Source: TM7 phylum sp. oral taxon 349
GTDB lineage: Bacteria > Patescibacteriota > Saccharimonadia > Saccharimonadales > Saccharimonadaceae
Direction: 5' to 3'
Assembly (NCBI GenBank): GCA_018127705.1
Contig: CP072328.1
Coordinates: 186,001-250,000, forward strand
Length of the DNA stretch: 64,000 bases
Numbering within the stretch: position 1 is the stretch's first letter; each line of letters starts with the position of its first letter. The translations under genes and the position numbers were made by a program. The notes beneath the pieces are model-generated. The model searched no databases. It was not told where the DNA came from and saw nothing but the letters and a program-made list of their open reading frames with translations. Positions 9,441 through 18,397 of this stretch are shown here, piece by piece.

Positions 9441-9988
9441 TTGAGCTAAGCTTGATGAATTCTTTCCAGGAGACGCCAGGCATCACCTTGACAATAGCGA
9501 GGTATCCGTTAGCCGAGTACGTGGCTAAAAAGGTGAAAGATCACGAATCTGCTACGTTAGGTATGCTTGCACTTATTACGGCTGACATTTATGACGGCAA
9601 ATTCTTGCGTAGGTTTAACGCTGACACGCCAACTCGTCGGGTAGCGGATGGCGTGGTTGATCAAATTTCAATTTTTAGAATGGGATATGCGGTATATCGG
9701 CAACATCCAGAAGCTCAATTGCCATTAAAACTGATGGCAATGCGAGCGTTAGCTGTTGGCGCGATAAATCTAGCACATTATTTAAAAACTGGCGAAGTAA
9801 CAAAAGGCGGTAAGTGCCAGAAGATATCAAATTTGGCGATAGCAGCTTGTATCGTGTCGGCTGCGCGCGGTAGTGAAAGTCAAGTTCGCCAAGTTGGTTG
9901 GATTGCGGCTGGGATATCAGCGACAACAGGAATAGCTTCTTTAAAAGGATTTGGCAAGCAACATGATGGTAAGATACGGCAACTATAA
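9437..9988 (+). CDS. CDP-alcohol phosphotransferase-like membrane protein, divergent
   Basis: 183 residues, overlapping ruvA by 4 bp. Residues 50-75 preserve the spacing of the CDP-alcohol phosphotransferase signature D-x2-DG-x2-AR-x8-G-x3-D-x3-D: D50, D53, G54, R58, D71 and D75 are present, while the small residue before R is L57 and the middle glycine is R67. The N-terminus (GITLTIARYPLA) resembles the family's start, and hydrophobic helices follow. Family members make phosphatidyl lipids by swapping CMP for an alcohol. It may be an active lipid synthase with a relaxed motif or a decayed paralogue. Confidence 0.55.
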   Translation: MIELSLMNSFQETPGITLTIARYPLAEYVAKKVKDHESATLGMLALITADIYDGKFLRRFNADTPTRRVADGVVDQISIFRMGYAVYRQHPEAQLPLKLMAMRALAVGAINLAHYLKTGEVTKGGKCQKISNLAIAACIVSAARGSESQVRQVGWIAAGISATTGIASLKGFGKQHDGKIRQL

Positions 9989-10026
9989 GAGACGACTGTT
10001 TGTATTTGTAGGTATATAATACTTAT

Positions 10027-10680
10027 ATGGCGTTCCATTTCACATCTGATAATATTGTCAAACCAACACCTGAAGGTGCAGTTATTGCGTTATCTAAAGT
10101 ACAGTATGATCGGTTGCTCAAGCTGTTCTATGCGCGAGTAGACGAGCTTTTTTGTCGTCTTACCGCATTTTGCGGAAACAGCGTCAAGCCGTATAAATCG
10201 TATCAAATAGAACCGCTTGAATATATTGATTATACAATTGGCGTGAATACTGAATCGTCGCTTCCTCCGTTGCCGCCAATCGGCTTTGATGCTGATTTTG
10301 AGCAGTGGCTTTCTGTGAACTGGTCGCGTCGTTCCAAGTATTGTTCATACAGCATGATTGCACCGGTGCCGGCTACTTTAAGAACCGTTTCGGTAGATGA
10401 GACGCGCCAGTTGTGGCACGGATCAACGAGAATAGTTTGCGTGTCGTATCGCTCGAGGCTGGACAATGGAACTGACGTGTTTTTATTCGACGGACAAGAC
10501 GGCGAATATAGCCTGAGCATATTTTTACACAACCGCGGCGCCTATCCTGAAAAAATGAAGCGCGCGCTTACTGACCCCCATATTTGGGACGATAATCCGC
10601 GCACTGTACTCTCTGACCCGTCGGCGGTTGTTAACCGCGTTTTCCGGCGTCTCTCTTTTCCAAAGGAAACCGATAGATAG
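10027..10680 (+). CDS. Hypothetical protein
   Basis: 217 residues, soluble, no membrane helix or signal peptide, no motif I recognise. The start is supported by a leaderless promoter: TATAAT at 10015-10020, six bases before the ATG. It ends just before the probable RNase P RNA. Confidence 0.6.
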   Translation: MAFHFTSDNIVKPTPEGAVIALSKVQYDRLLKLFYARVDELFCRLTAFCGNSVKPYKSYQIEPLEYIDYTIGVNTESSLPPLPPIGFDADFEQWLSVNWSRRSKYCSYSMIAPVPATLRTVSVDETRQLWHGSTRIVCVSYRSRLDNGTDVFLFDGQDGEYSLSIFLHNRGAYPEKMKRALTDPHIWDDNPRTVLSDPSAVVNRVFRRLSFPKETDR

Positions 10681-10683
10681 CAT

Positions 10684-10915
10684 GGGAGGTGGCGGCGCCA
10701 GAATAGGAAAGTCTCGGGCGTAAACTCGGGCGAGAGAGCCAAGACATCCTTAATGACAATCGGAGGATCGGATAGGGGCTACTTAAGCGTCAGGGGAAGA
10801 AGAAAGGAGACAAGGACATGGAGCTCGCCGGGGTTAGTGCGCTTGGAGACCGGATATTTAGCGGAATATTATCAAACAGAAGCGCTAACGCCGGCTTACG
10901 CCTAGGGTTGATTTT
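10684..10915 (+). ncRNA. rnpB: Probable RNase P RNA, compact
   Basis: The gene-free stretch after 10680 holds the two strands of the universal RNase P P4 core in order: AGGAAAGTC near 10704 (family: GAGGAAAGTCC) and, about 190 nt later, ACAGAA followed by GGCTTA (10880-10902). AAG pairs with CTT around a bulged T as in the family; pairing then continues with small bulges (CGT with ACG). GAGAGAGC and an A/G-rich stretch resembling CR-II/III lie between. Oddities are the total of about 230 nt against 350-400 usually, and extra bases between ACAGAA and GGCTTA. Ends are approximate; I could not place P1 with confidence. Confidence 0.5.
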
Positions 10916-11927
10916 AAACACAGGCGCGGGATTGCTATACGTATCGTATTCTTGAAAAATTTCGGGGATGGCGGCAGTATAGTGAAGGGTTTTTCAGTGT
11001 ACTCAGAGTGAGGGTGTAAAATAGTGTTGTCAGTCATGACAACGATGAAGCCGAGCTTGACGGCTATAGTGGCAATAGGAGACACTGCGTCTCATTCTCT
11101 TTTTTCTCTCAATGCCCCGCTTCTTGCAGGGTAGCGAAAGGATACAAGCAGGTATTTAGGATGAAGCTTTTCTAGAGAGTACTGTTGCCGGGGAATATAG
11201 CTCTGCTTCAGGCGACCGACTCATGGTGGAGTTGCTTATCAAGAAAGAATATAGCAAACAATATCCTATATACCGAAGAGCTATTCTAAAAGCAAAGAGC
11301 CATATTCCAGGCGACGAGGCTGAATAAATGGAAATGTGGTAGCCCCGTAGAGTACATATACAGCATATATGTACTCTACGGGTAGAAAAACTCGCCCCCA
11401 TTCCTGGAGGCGAGAGAAAGTTCGCTTGATGGCTAAACCAAGCAGATAATATTATACGTTATTTATCTATCGCTTAGCAATGCTAGTTACTACTGCTTTC
11501 TTGATATGCTCATAGTGCTGTTCAGGCGGTTATGCTATCTCTTGATAAGTATTGTCCGCTCACAGACCTATTAGTGTCAATTACGGCGTTAATGCAATCG
11601 ATAATATGGCTTTGTTAGCTTCTTCAAGACGCGCGCCTTGGCGGGTTTGGAAAGACGAATGACAACGAAGCAGCCGACAATGAAAGAGGTGGTAGCAGCA
11701 CGTCAGTTCATGCGGGATGCTATCAAGCAAGAGGAATTAAGCTACTGTAAGCTACTTTTAACTAGATTATGGACGTACAAGTTATTGGTAATATGTTTAT
11801 TGTTATGATGCGATTAAACATAAGGTTCAGGGAGAAAAACATCGTACGAAACATTATATTCTTTAACAATTTGAGAAACTACGGTTTATGAAGTGATTTA
11901 CGGATTATTTTTATATATACTATACTT
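10916..11927 (+). other. Gene desert before ruvB
   Basis: One kilobase without a credible gene on either strand. The frames present have no starts with signals and no family likeness. The one clear structure is the perfect hairpin at 11344-11382. The rest may be decayed genes or unrecognised RNA. Confidence 0.6.
11344..11382. other. Perfect 17 bp hairpin
   Basis: Arms 11344-11360 (CCCGTAGAGTACATATA) and 11366-11382 are exactly complementary around a 5 nt loop. A second short stem, CTCGCC/GGCGAG, follows at about 11391-11413. No T-run follows on either strand, so a standard terminator is not supported. Confidence 0.7.
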
Positions 11928-12926
11928 ATGACAGTTGAGCGAATCGTTGATACTAGTGCGCATGATGAAGATGGCGCGGAGCAGCAGATTGAAGTAACCT
12001 TGCGTCCGCAGGCATTTGACGAATACGTTGGACAGGAGCGGTTGAAGCGTAATTTGCGTTTGGCGATTGAGGCGGCGAAAAAACGCGGTGAACCGATTGA
12101 CCATGTGTTGCTGTATGGGCCTCCGGGTCTTGGCAAGACAACAATGGCAGGTGTCATCGCGCACGAAATGGGTGCTAGATTGCGTGTGACTAGCGGACCG
12201 GCGATTGAAAAGGCGGGCGATTTGGCATCTATTCTAACGAACTTGGGTGATGGAGATATCTTATTCATCGACGAGATTCATAGATTAGGCCGGGCGGTAG
12301 AGGAAGTGCTGTACTCGGCAATGGAGGACTACAAGCTGGATATCATTATCGGTAAAGGACCGGCGGCGCGCAGTGTGCGTTTGGATTTGCCGCATTTTAC
12401 TGTCATTGGTGCGACGACGCGGACGGGTAGCTTAGCGGCTCCTCTGCGTGATCGGTTCGGGCATATCTATCGGTTGGAGTTTTATACGCCAGCAGATATT
12501 GCGCAGATTATACGGCGTAGTGCTGCTATTTTAACGACGGAGATTGATAAAAATGCCGCGGAGTTGCTGAGCACCCGGGCGCGCTTGACGCCGCGGATTG
12601 CTAACCGATTGCTCAGGCGAGTGCGTGATTACGCTGACGTGAACGGTGACGGTATTATTGATATGCCAACAGCCCAACAAGCGTTGCAGATGTTAGAAGT
12701 AGATAATTTAGGACTTGATCCCGCTGATCGGCAACTGCTAAGTGCAATGCTTAAAAATTATGGCGACAATCCAGTAGGCTTGACTACTATAGCGGCACTG
12801 ACCGGGGATGAGGCAAGTACAATTGAAGACTTCTACGAGCCGTATCTATTGCAGATCGGTTTCATTGAGCGCACACCGCGCGGTCGGCGCGTAACGCTGC
12901 GGGCGCGCAAACATTTGAACTTGTAG
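11928..12926 (+). CDS. ruvB: Holliday junction helicase RuvB
   Basis: 332 residues, usual length. Walker A GPPGLGKT at 64-71, Walker B FIDEIHRL at about 113-120, sensor [18 protein letters not shown], arginine finger region and a C-terminal winged helix ending in [10 protein letters not shown]. It drives branch migration with RuvA. The start is leaderless: TATACT at 11916-11921 ends six bases before the ATG. Confidence 0.97.
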   Translation: MTVERIVDTSAHDEDGAEQQIEVTLRPQAFDEYVGQERLKRNLRLAIEAAKKRGEPIDHVLLYGPPGLGKTTMAGVIAHEMGARLRVTSGPAIEKAGDLASILTNLGDGDILFIDEIHRLGRAVEEVLYSAMEDYKLDIIIGKGPAARSVRLDLPHFTVIGATTRTGSLAAPLRDRFGHIYRLEFYTPADIAQIIRRSAAILTTEIDKNAAELLSTRARLTPRIANRLLRRVRDYADVNGDGIIDMPTAQQALQMLEVDNLGLDPADRQLLSAMLKNYGDNPVGLTTIAALTGDEASTIEDFYEPYLLQIGFIERTPRGRRVTLRARKHLNL

Positions 12927-12964
12927 TATACTATAGGTGAGTATTAACGGCGAGGAGATGAGCG

Positions 12965-13717
12965 ATGAGCAACGACAACGCGGCGCAAAACGGACAGCAA
13001 CCAGTAGCGTATGACGCCGAGGGGCGGCCGTTGTATGCCGCGCCTGTTGAGCCAGCGCATGCACAGGTTACTGATTCTGGCAAGCAAGTTGTGCATGTCG
13101 CACGCTCGACTGAGCCAATTCCAGTACATATTTCCGAAGAAACGCGCCGTAAGCATCAAGAGTCAGTTGAGCGCTTTCCTTGGTTGAATTTAAGCCAGCA
13201 CGAATATGTTATTAGTGCTGTGACTCGCCATAGCATCGGGTTATGGACGCCAATTTTGTTATCGCTTACCGGTATCACACTGACTGCGGTATTCATGTTT
13301 TGCTATCCTGATATGGCGAGACGTGTCGGGTTGCCTCTTGCGGCATACAATCAAGTTATTATCATCGCTACGATGGTGATGGTGTTATTTGCGATTGGCG
13401 GCTATGTTGCAGTGTGGGTGTATACACAAAACCGCTTCTTTTTGACAAATGAGAGCGTAATCCAAGAAATCCAAATAAGCCTTTTCTCAAAGCGCGAGCA
13501 GACGGTGAGTCTGGCAAATATTGAGGACGCGAGTTATTCGCAACAGGGGCCGCTGCAGACGATATTTAATTACGGCTCAATTCGGTTGAGTACTGAAGGC
13601 GACGAGACGACGTACCGTTTTCACTATGTTGCAAATCCAAAGCATGAAATCGCGATTCTGAATAACGCTGTCGAGGCGTTTAAGAATGGTCGTCCAGTCG
13701 GCGAGGGTAACGATTAG
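12965..13717 (+). CDS. PH-domain (bPH2/YdbS-like) membrane protein
   Basis: 250 residues. A polar, proline-rich N-terminus of about 80 residues precedes two membrane helices (about 95-120 and 130-155), then a bacterial PH-like domain (VYTQNRFFLTNESVIQEIQI, LFSKREQTVSLANIEDASY, GSIRLSTEG). Proteins of this kind are common and functionally unassigned. GGAGATGAGCG before the ATG gives a ribosome-binding site. It ends tail-to-tail with the pilin gene, overlapping by 4 bp. Confidence 0.75.
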   Translation: MSNDNAAQNGQQPVAYDAEGRPLYAAPVEPAHAQVTDSGKQVVHVARSTEPIPVHISEETRRKHQESVERFPWLNLSQHEYVISAVTRHSIGLWTPILLSLTGITLTAVFMFCYPDMARRVGLPLAAYNQVIIIATMVMVLFAIGGYVAVWVYTQNRFFLTNESVIQEIQISLFSKREQTVSLANIEDASYSQQGPLQTIFNYGSIRLSTEGDETTYRFHYVANPKHEIAILNNAVEAFKNGRPVGEGND

Positions 13718-14112
13718 TTTTTGTGTTCGCGATTTTGCTTACGGTAGTCGCCTTCGCGTTCCATTGTGCTGAGTAGCGTGTAGCCGGTACACTTTCCGTC
13801 GGTAGAACAGCCGGTTGAGTTGTAGCTGTAGTCTGCGCCGCTTTTACCGAACTTAATACCAGTCGGGTCGGTAAATAATTCTGGATCAACCGTACGTAGC
13901 GTTTTGCTGTCAATCGTTTGCGGGTAGTAGCCGAATTTAGCGTAATAGTATTCTTCAAGACTGTAATACATTGCATTGATAGCGACTTTGCGCTGATTAT
14001 CGCGCTGGACGGCGTCTAGTTTCATCTTCTCGCTGAAAAAAAGCCAGCAACCAACGCCGAGTACGGCGATGACAACGAGCAGCTCAATAACAGTGAATCC
14101 GTTTCGTCTCAT
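13714..14112 (-). CDS. Type IV pilin-like protein (prepilin N-terminus)
   Basis: 132 residues from the ATG at 14112. The N-terminus [19 protein letters not shown] is a class III prepilin signal: a short basic leader, cleavage G/F, E at mature position 5, then a hydrophobic helix. The rest is a small pseudopilin-like globular domain with two cysteines ([10 protein letters not shown]). It presumably belongs with the pil operon at 20-26 kb, which encodes no pilin of its own. It could be major or minor. Confidence 0.85.
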   Translation of the reverse strand: MRRNGFTVIELLVVIAVLGVGCWLFFSEKMKLDAVQRDNQRKVAINAMYYSLEEYYYAKFGYYPQTIDSKTLRTVDPELFTDPTGIKFGKSGADYSYNSTGCSTDGKCTGYTLLSTMEREGDYRKQNREHKN

Positions 14113-14173
14113 ATCTGGTATTATATCAAAAAATATATGTCTAGGGTATAATGAGGCTACGAGAGGGGGAAGC

Positions 14174-15220
14174 ATGGCGAAGAAAACCGACGCAAAGACA
14201 CCGACACAGAAACCAACGGCAGATGAGGGCAAGTTAAAGGCATTGGGGCTTGCGATAGATCAAATTACCAAGCAATTCGGCGATGGTTCAATTATGCGGC
14301 TCGGTGAAGCGAAGAAAGTTGATGTCGAGTTGTTGCCGAGCGGTAGCTTAAGCTTAGATATTGCGCTTGGTGGCGGCTACCCGAAGGGACGGATTATTGA
14401 GATTTATGGTCCGGAGTCAAGCGGTAAAACTACGCTGACGCTTCATGCTATTGCTGAAATGCAAAAGCAGGGTGGCACGGCCGCGTTTATTGATGCAGAA
14501 CACGCGCTTGATCCAGCGTATGCTAAAAAATTAGGTGTCGATACCGATAATTTGCTCGTATCGCAGCCGGACAACGGCGAGCAGGCGCTAGAAATCTGCG
14601 AAACGCTAGTGCGTTCTAATGCAGTTGATCTTATTGTTGTGGATTCTGTAGCGGCGCTTGTACCGCAGGCGGAAATTGATGGTGATATGGGTGATTCGCA
14701 TATGGGATTACAGGCGCGGCTAATGAGCCAAGCGTTACGCAAACTGACCGGCATTATCAATAAGTCGAAGGCGACAGTAATTTTTATTAATCAGATTCGC
14801 ATGAAAATTGGTGTGATGTTCGGCAATCCTGAGACGACGACTGGTGGTAACGCACTGAAATTTTATGCGTCGGTACGTGCAGATATTCGTCGGATCGGAC
14901 AAATTAAAGAGGGTGATAATGTCATCGGTAATCGTACGCGCGTGAAGATTGTGAAGAATAAAATTGCGCCGCCGTTCCGTGTGGCAGAATTTGATATCAT
15001 GTACAATGAGGGTATTTCAAAAACTGGTGACGTACTTGATCTTGCGGTGCAGTATAACGTGGTTGGTAAGGCCGGCGCATGGTTTGACTATAATGACGCA
15101 AAGATTGGGCAGGGACGCGAGCAAACCAAAAAGTATCTAAAAGAACATCCAGATGTGTTAGCAGAGATAGATGGCAAGGTACGGGAAAAGGTGAAGGAAG
15201 CAGAAGAGATGTCTGACTAA
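14174..15220 (+). CDS. recA: Recombinase RecA
   Basis: 348 residues from the ATG at 14174, preceded by GAGAGGGGGAAG. Walker A GPESSGKT at 79-86, Walker B region [10 protein letters not shown], loop L1/L2 including [20 protein letters not shown], and an acidic C-terminus (VKEAEEMSD). Unlike most bacteria, recX is not adjacent but 3.2 kb away behind mobile elements. Confidence 0.98.
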   Translation: MAKKTDAKTPTQKPTADEGKLKALGLAIDQITKQFGDGSIMRLGEAKKVDVELLPSGSLSLDIALGGGYPKGRIIEIYGPESSGKTTLTLHAIAEMQKQGGTAAFIDAEHALDPAYAKKLGVDTDNLLVSQPDNGEQALEICETLVRSNAVDLIVVDSVAALVPQAEIDGDMGDSHMGLQARLMSQALRKLTGIINKSKATVIFINQIRMKIGVMFGNPETTTGGNALKFYASVRADIRRIGQIKEGDNVIGNRTRVKIVKNKIAPPFRVAEFDIMYNEGISKTGDVLDLAVQYNVVGKAGAWFDYNDAKIGQGREQTKKYLKEHPDVLAEIDGKVREKVKEAEEMSD

Positions 15221-15255
15221 TTGTGCCTAGTCGTATATTTTCGTGGTACAAAGCA

Positions 15256-15286
15256 AAGAATGCACCGAGGCTGTCGGTGCATTCTT
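15256..15286. terminator. Terminator after recA, probably bidirectional
   Basis: Twelve-base perfect arms AAGAATGCACCG / CGGTGCATTCTT around a 7 nt loop, followed by TTGCTATTTT on the plus strand. It separates recA from the convergent minus-strand gene. Confidence 0.8.
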
Positions 15287-15292
15287 GCTATT

Positions 15293-15631
15293 TTACGATC
15301 TTTGGTTAAATTTCTTTCTGCCGAAACGTATAAATTGGTCAATCGGTTTTGCGTATTCGTCCGCCCAGCCGTCATTTTCGCCGCCTTTGCTGTATCCTAA
15401 GACGGTGCCGGTATATTCCTGAAGCGCCATTCCAAGTCCGTCTACACCCTCGCCGCCCTTTTCGTGCAGCCGCACGCACAGCATACCGAAAACCGCTAAA
15501 GCTATTTCATTCGCAGATTCCAAGACGGCAGGATTGCCGAGATTGATATCAGTAAGTTCTTTTACTGATTTAATAAGTTCCCAATCGGATTGCGTGTATG
15601 TTTCAAAATCTTTATCAGTCCAGTTTGACAT
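15293..15631 (-). CDS. Hypothetical protein
   Basis: 112 residues from ATG at 15631 (an earlier ATG at 15643 is possible). Soluble, acidic, tryptophan-containing, starting MSNWTDKDFETYTQSDWELI. No family recognised. It faces recA across a shared terminator and lies next to the IS1595 element. Confidence 0.5.
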   Translation of the reverse strand: MSNWTDKDFETYTQSDWELIKSVKELTDINLGNPAVLESANEIALAVFGMLCVRLHEKGGEGVDGLGMALQEYTGTVLGYSKGGENDGWADEYAKPIDQFIRFGRKKFNQRS

Positions 15632-15735
15632 GAGTTTTCTCATATTGTTCTAGGAAAAGTGAGTAGTTTTATATCATACTCAGGATAAGACATTTTACTT
15701 GCCGTGTCTAGGGCGATGAGCAGGGTGGTACTCTA

Positions 15736-16625
15736 AACTAAAACGGAACATCCCATATACTTAGAGATGTAAAGCAACTAAGTACAGAAAGGACGCTCCG
15801 TATGTCTAACATACCAAACTTTGCCAGCAATAAGAAGTGCTGGAGGCTTATCAACAAGCTTGTCTTTGGGGAGGAGGTGTCGTGCCCGCTCTGCGGGTGC
15901 GAGCTGCAAGAAAACTACCTCTCAAGATATCTCTGGTGCAAAATATGCCGCAAAAAGCTCAGAGCCACTGCCTGGCATGGTTCCTGGCTGTATGGCATGA
16001 AGCTGTCGTCCAAACAACTATTCAAGCTAATCTGGTGCTGGCAGAATCGTAAAAGTGTTGAGGCGGCTATACTGTTTGCTGGCGTTAGTTATCCAACTGT
16101 AGCTAGATGGTTCTCCCGCTTTCGAGAGAACCTGCCAGACGCTGCAACAATGCTAGAAGGCTTAATCCAAGCCGACGAAAGCTACTTCTCAAAGCTCAAG
16201 AGTAAACAAGCTACCTACATAGTTACTGGCGCCATTGAGCAGGATACCGGGCGCTTAGCCTTGCGTATAACCGGCGGCTTCCATGACGGACGAAGCCAAG
16301 ATGTGCTTGAACAGTTCATCCAAGACAGCGTAAAACCAGGCAGCCTAATTATTACCGACAAATGGTACGGTTACGACGAATTACCGCTCCTAGGCTACGA
16401 GCATGAAAGCCACAACCACAGCAGAGGCGACTTTGCTAATACCAACAAAGCTGAGCTAATTTGGAGCGTAGCCAAACGTCATATGCGTAAGCTCTACGGA
16501 CAACGTATACTAACCCACCAACTAGAAGAACTCTGCAAAGAATGGATGGCAAGAGCCAACCGCCCCAAGCTATTCGAGAACCCGATGACTTACCTGCGCT
16601 TTACTTTGGATGTTCCGGGTTAGTT
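15736..16625 (+). mobile_element. IS1595-family element, apparently intact
   Basis: About 890 bp with inverted ends AACTAAAACGGAACATCC (15736-15753) and its near complement at 16608-16625 (2 mismatches in 18). The right end overlaps the transposase stop. I could not identify a target duplication. A decayed relative lies at 19172-20090. Confidence 0.85.
15802..16623 (+). CDS. IS1595-family transposase
   Basis: 273 residues, uninterrupted. The N-terminus is a zinc ribbon (CPLCGCEL ... WCKICRKK, residues about 28-50), then a helical part and the DDE domain: QADESYFSK, ITDKWYGYDEL and a late NKAELIWSVAKRHMRK. Open reading and matching ends suggest the element may still be mobile. Confidence 0.9.
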   Translation: MSNIPNFASNKKCWRLINKLVFGEEVSCPLCGCELQENYLSRYLWCKICRKKLRATAWHGSWLYGMKLSSKQLFKLIWCWQNRKSVEAAILFAGVSYPTVARWFSRFRENLPDAATMLEGLIQADESYFSKLKSKQATYIVTGAIEQDTGRLALRITGGFHDGRSQDVLEQFIQDSVKPGSLIITDKWYGYDELPLLGYEHESHNHSRGDFANTNKAELIWSVAKRHMRKLYGQRILTHQLEELCKEWMARANRPKLFENPMTYLRFTLDVPG

Positions 16626-16678
16626 GACTGAACCGAGCAGGGTTCAGTGACCCAGACCCGTGTACTGTCCCCGATCCT

Positions 16679-16915
16679 TCACGTTGTCGTGAGGACCGTC
16701 CCAGAGCCGTAGTGGTTGTGGTTGTTGCTCTCGTGAAACGAAAAGTGGGTTGCCCCTTCGGCAAGCTCTCCGTCCCAGCCAACGCCTTCGCTGCGGTCAC
16801 CGTCGCCAAGGAGAGTCTCTCCCTGGTTGCTGGAGCCGATTCCGAATGACACAGTGAGAGGATTCCCCTCGGCATCACAGCCACCCATAGGGTTGGTCCA
16901 GTTGCTGTCGCTCAT
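16679..16915 (-). CDS. Small hypothetical protein with structured leader
   Basis: 78 residues, polar, Gly/Ser/Asn/His-rich, starting MSDSNWTNPMGGCDAEGN and ending with a run of threonines. No helix or signal. AGGAG lies five bases before the ATG and a strong promoter precedes it. The second half has a V-x-W-D ... HF ... N pattern also visible in the small protein at 49989-50213, and both genes share a promoter-hairpin-hairpin-SD layout. Function unknown; the two may form one family. Confidence 0.65.
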   Translation of the reverse strand: MSDSNWTNPMGGCDAEGNPLTVSFGIGSSNQGETLLGDGDRSEGVGWDGELAEGATHFSFHESNNHNHYGSGTVLTTT

Positions 16916-16935
16916 AAAACTCCTAATAGAGTCGG

Positions 16936-17025
16936 GCGACGATATGATCGTCGCAGATTGTTGTGTGCGAGCCTTTGCGTGATTGCGAAAGGCTAATATA
17001 TATCAATAAATGGTTGTCGGGTCAA
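16936..17025 (-). promoter_or_regulatory. Promoter and two-hairpin 5' leader
   Basis: On the minus strand TTGACC (17025-17020) and TATATA (17002-16997) are separated by exactly 17 bp. The leader holds two stems: AGCCTTT/AAAGGCT (16970-16994) and GCGACGAT/ATCGTCGC (16936-16954), the second ending about 10 bp before the AGGAG site. Possible roles are RNA stability or translational control. Confidence 0.6.
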
Positions 17026-17030
17026 GTTAG

Positions 17031-18112
17031 CCTTACTCTCCCACAACATATCGAACACCTTTTTAACTAGATCCCTCCAACACTCGATGTAGGCAGGCAT
17101 ATGCTTAACCTCAAGGAGAGCGTATGCTGAGTAGATTCAAATGAGCTTATGAAGCTGCTACTAAAAAATGAAGGCAGAGTACGCCAGACGGCTCGTGAGG
17201 CTGGCGTCAGTCCTAGTACGGTAATATTCTGGCGCAAGCGGGCTAATCTTGGCTGCAGGGGCTTGTACCGCGCGAGCGGTTTGAAGCGCCGTTCAACCAA
17301 GCCAAAGACTACCAGAAGCACTACGCTAACCGCCAAAAAGCAGACCGAAATTAAAGCTTTGCATCGGCAATACGGCTACGGAGCTGCTAAGCTAAAGGTA
17401 CTGTCGGGCGCCGCTAAGCACGCCAATACCATTCATCGCTTTCCGGGAAAGCAAGGATTAACCGCGCCAGGCAAAACTGCCGCCGCCCGCGGTACCAAAA
17501 GGCAACGCATATGTATCTCAAGAACGTAGATAAACCAGGCAAACTACAGATGGACGTTACGTATGTCGCGCCTGAACTCTCAGGGCTAGAACATACAACC
17601 TATCTGTATGCTGTTATTGGCATCTGGAGCCGCTGGAAACAAGGCGTTATTCTGCCGGCAGCAGGCCAGGCATTAGCCATTGAAGCCTTGGGGATATTAG
17701 TGCCGCTGCTGCCGCCAATTTTGCAAGACAGAATAGACTTTATCCAAACCGGCAGCGGTCTTGAATTCCAAAAGAGGTTTCGATAGCCGTGCCGCCGCAA
17801 GACTAGGCTGGAAGTATCACTACATCCACAAAAGCAGTCCCAACGAAAACGCCGTGATTGAGCGCAGCTTTAGAACCGATGAAGAAGAGCTCTTCTGGCG
17901 TATTGACCGGCCAAAAGACCCCGTAGAACTGAACCAAATGTACCAAGACTGCCTCAACGCCTACAACGCCTTCCGCCCGCACATGGGACTAAACTACCTG
18001 ATACCGGAGGAGAAACTGCTTGAGTTTAGCGGTTAGGGTTTGAGGCCTGGGGCTAGTGTTAGGGCTTTGGTTTTATGGTTTTAGTGTTCGAGATGTTTGT
18101 GGGAGGGTAAGG
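17031..18112 (+). mobile_element. IS481/IS3-type insertion sequence, inactivated
   Basis: 1082 bp bounded by 29 bp inverted repeats starting CCTTACTCTCCCACAA (17031-17059) with their complement at 18084-18112. It lies 5 bp upstream of the -35 box of the minus-strand small gene. No target duplication is obvious. Confidence 0.8.
17149..18036 (+). pseudogene. IS481/IS3-type transposase, broken in several frames
   Basis: Pieces in three frames: an N-terminal helix-turn-helix (17149-17529; RQTAREAGVSPSTVIFWRKR), an integrase-core start (17511-17786; LQMDVTYVAPELSGLEHTTY, ending IQTGSGLEFQ) and the rest of the core (17761-18036; SPNENAVIERSFRTDEEELF, AYNAFRPHMGLNY). At least two frameshifts, so not functional. 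Confidence 0.85.
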
Positions 18113-18123
18113 ATATAAATTAA

Positions 18124-18317
18124 CTTGAGTTTCCGCAAATTTTCATGCGTCCCTAATATCGCCTATATCTAAACAAATAAATCCTTAAAAACGCCAAAAT
18201 ATATAAGGAATCCTTTTCTTTTTTTATGTTGAATTACAATATCAACATAAAAATCATTGAATTGATCCTTATAATGAATAGCATTCACACTTTTATTGCA
18301 GTTTGCGGAAACTCAAG
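18124..18317. mobile_element. 194 bp MITE with 9 bp target duplication
   Basis: Perfect 16 bp terminal inverted repeats CTTGAGTTTCCGCAAA (18124-18139) and the exact complement (18302-18317). The element is flanked by identical direct repeats ATAAATTAA at 18115-18123 and 18318-18326. The interior is AT-rich, has no gene, and contains a TATGTTGA/TCAACATA stem near 18227-18251. It fits a non-autonomous element moved by a transposase giving 9 bp duplications; none of the transposases here has matching ends. Confidence 0.85.
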
Positions 18318-18397
18318 ATAAATTAAATGTAAGGTTCTCTCATGCGGTACGAAGGAGTGTGGTACTCATTACTAGGTGAAATGCTACAATAAACACT

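Noticed and set aside
10916-11927. tmRNA (ssrA)
   Set aside because: No tRNA-like ends and no tag frame ending in Ala-Ala.
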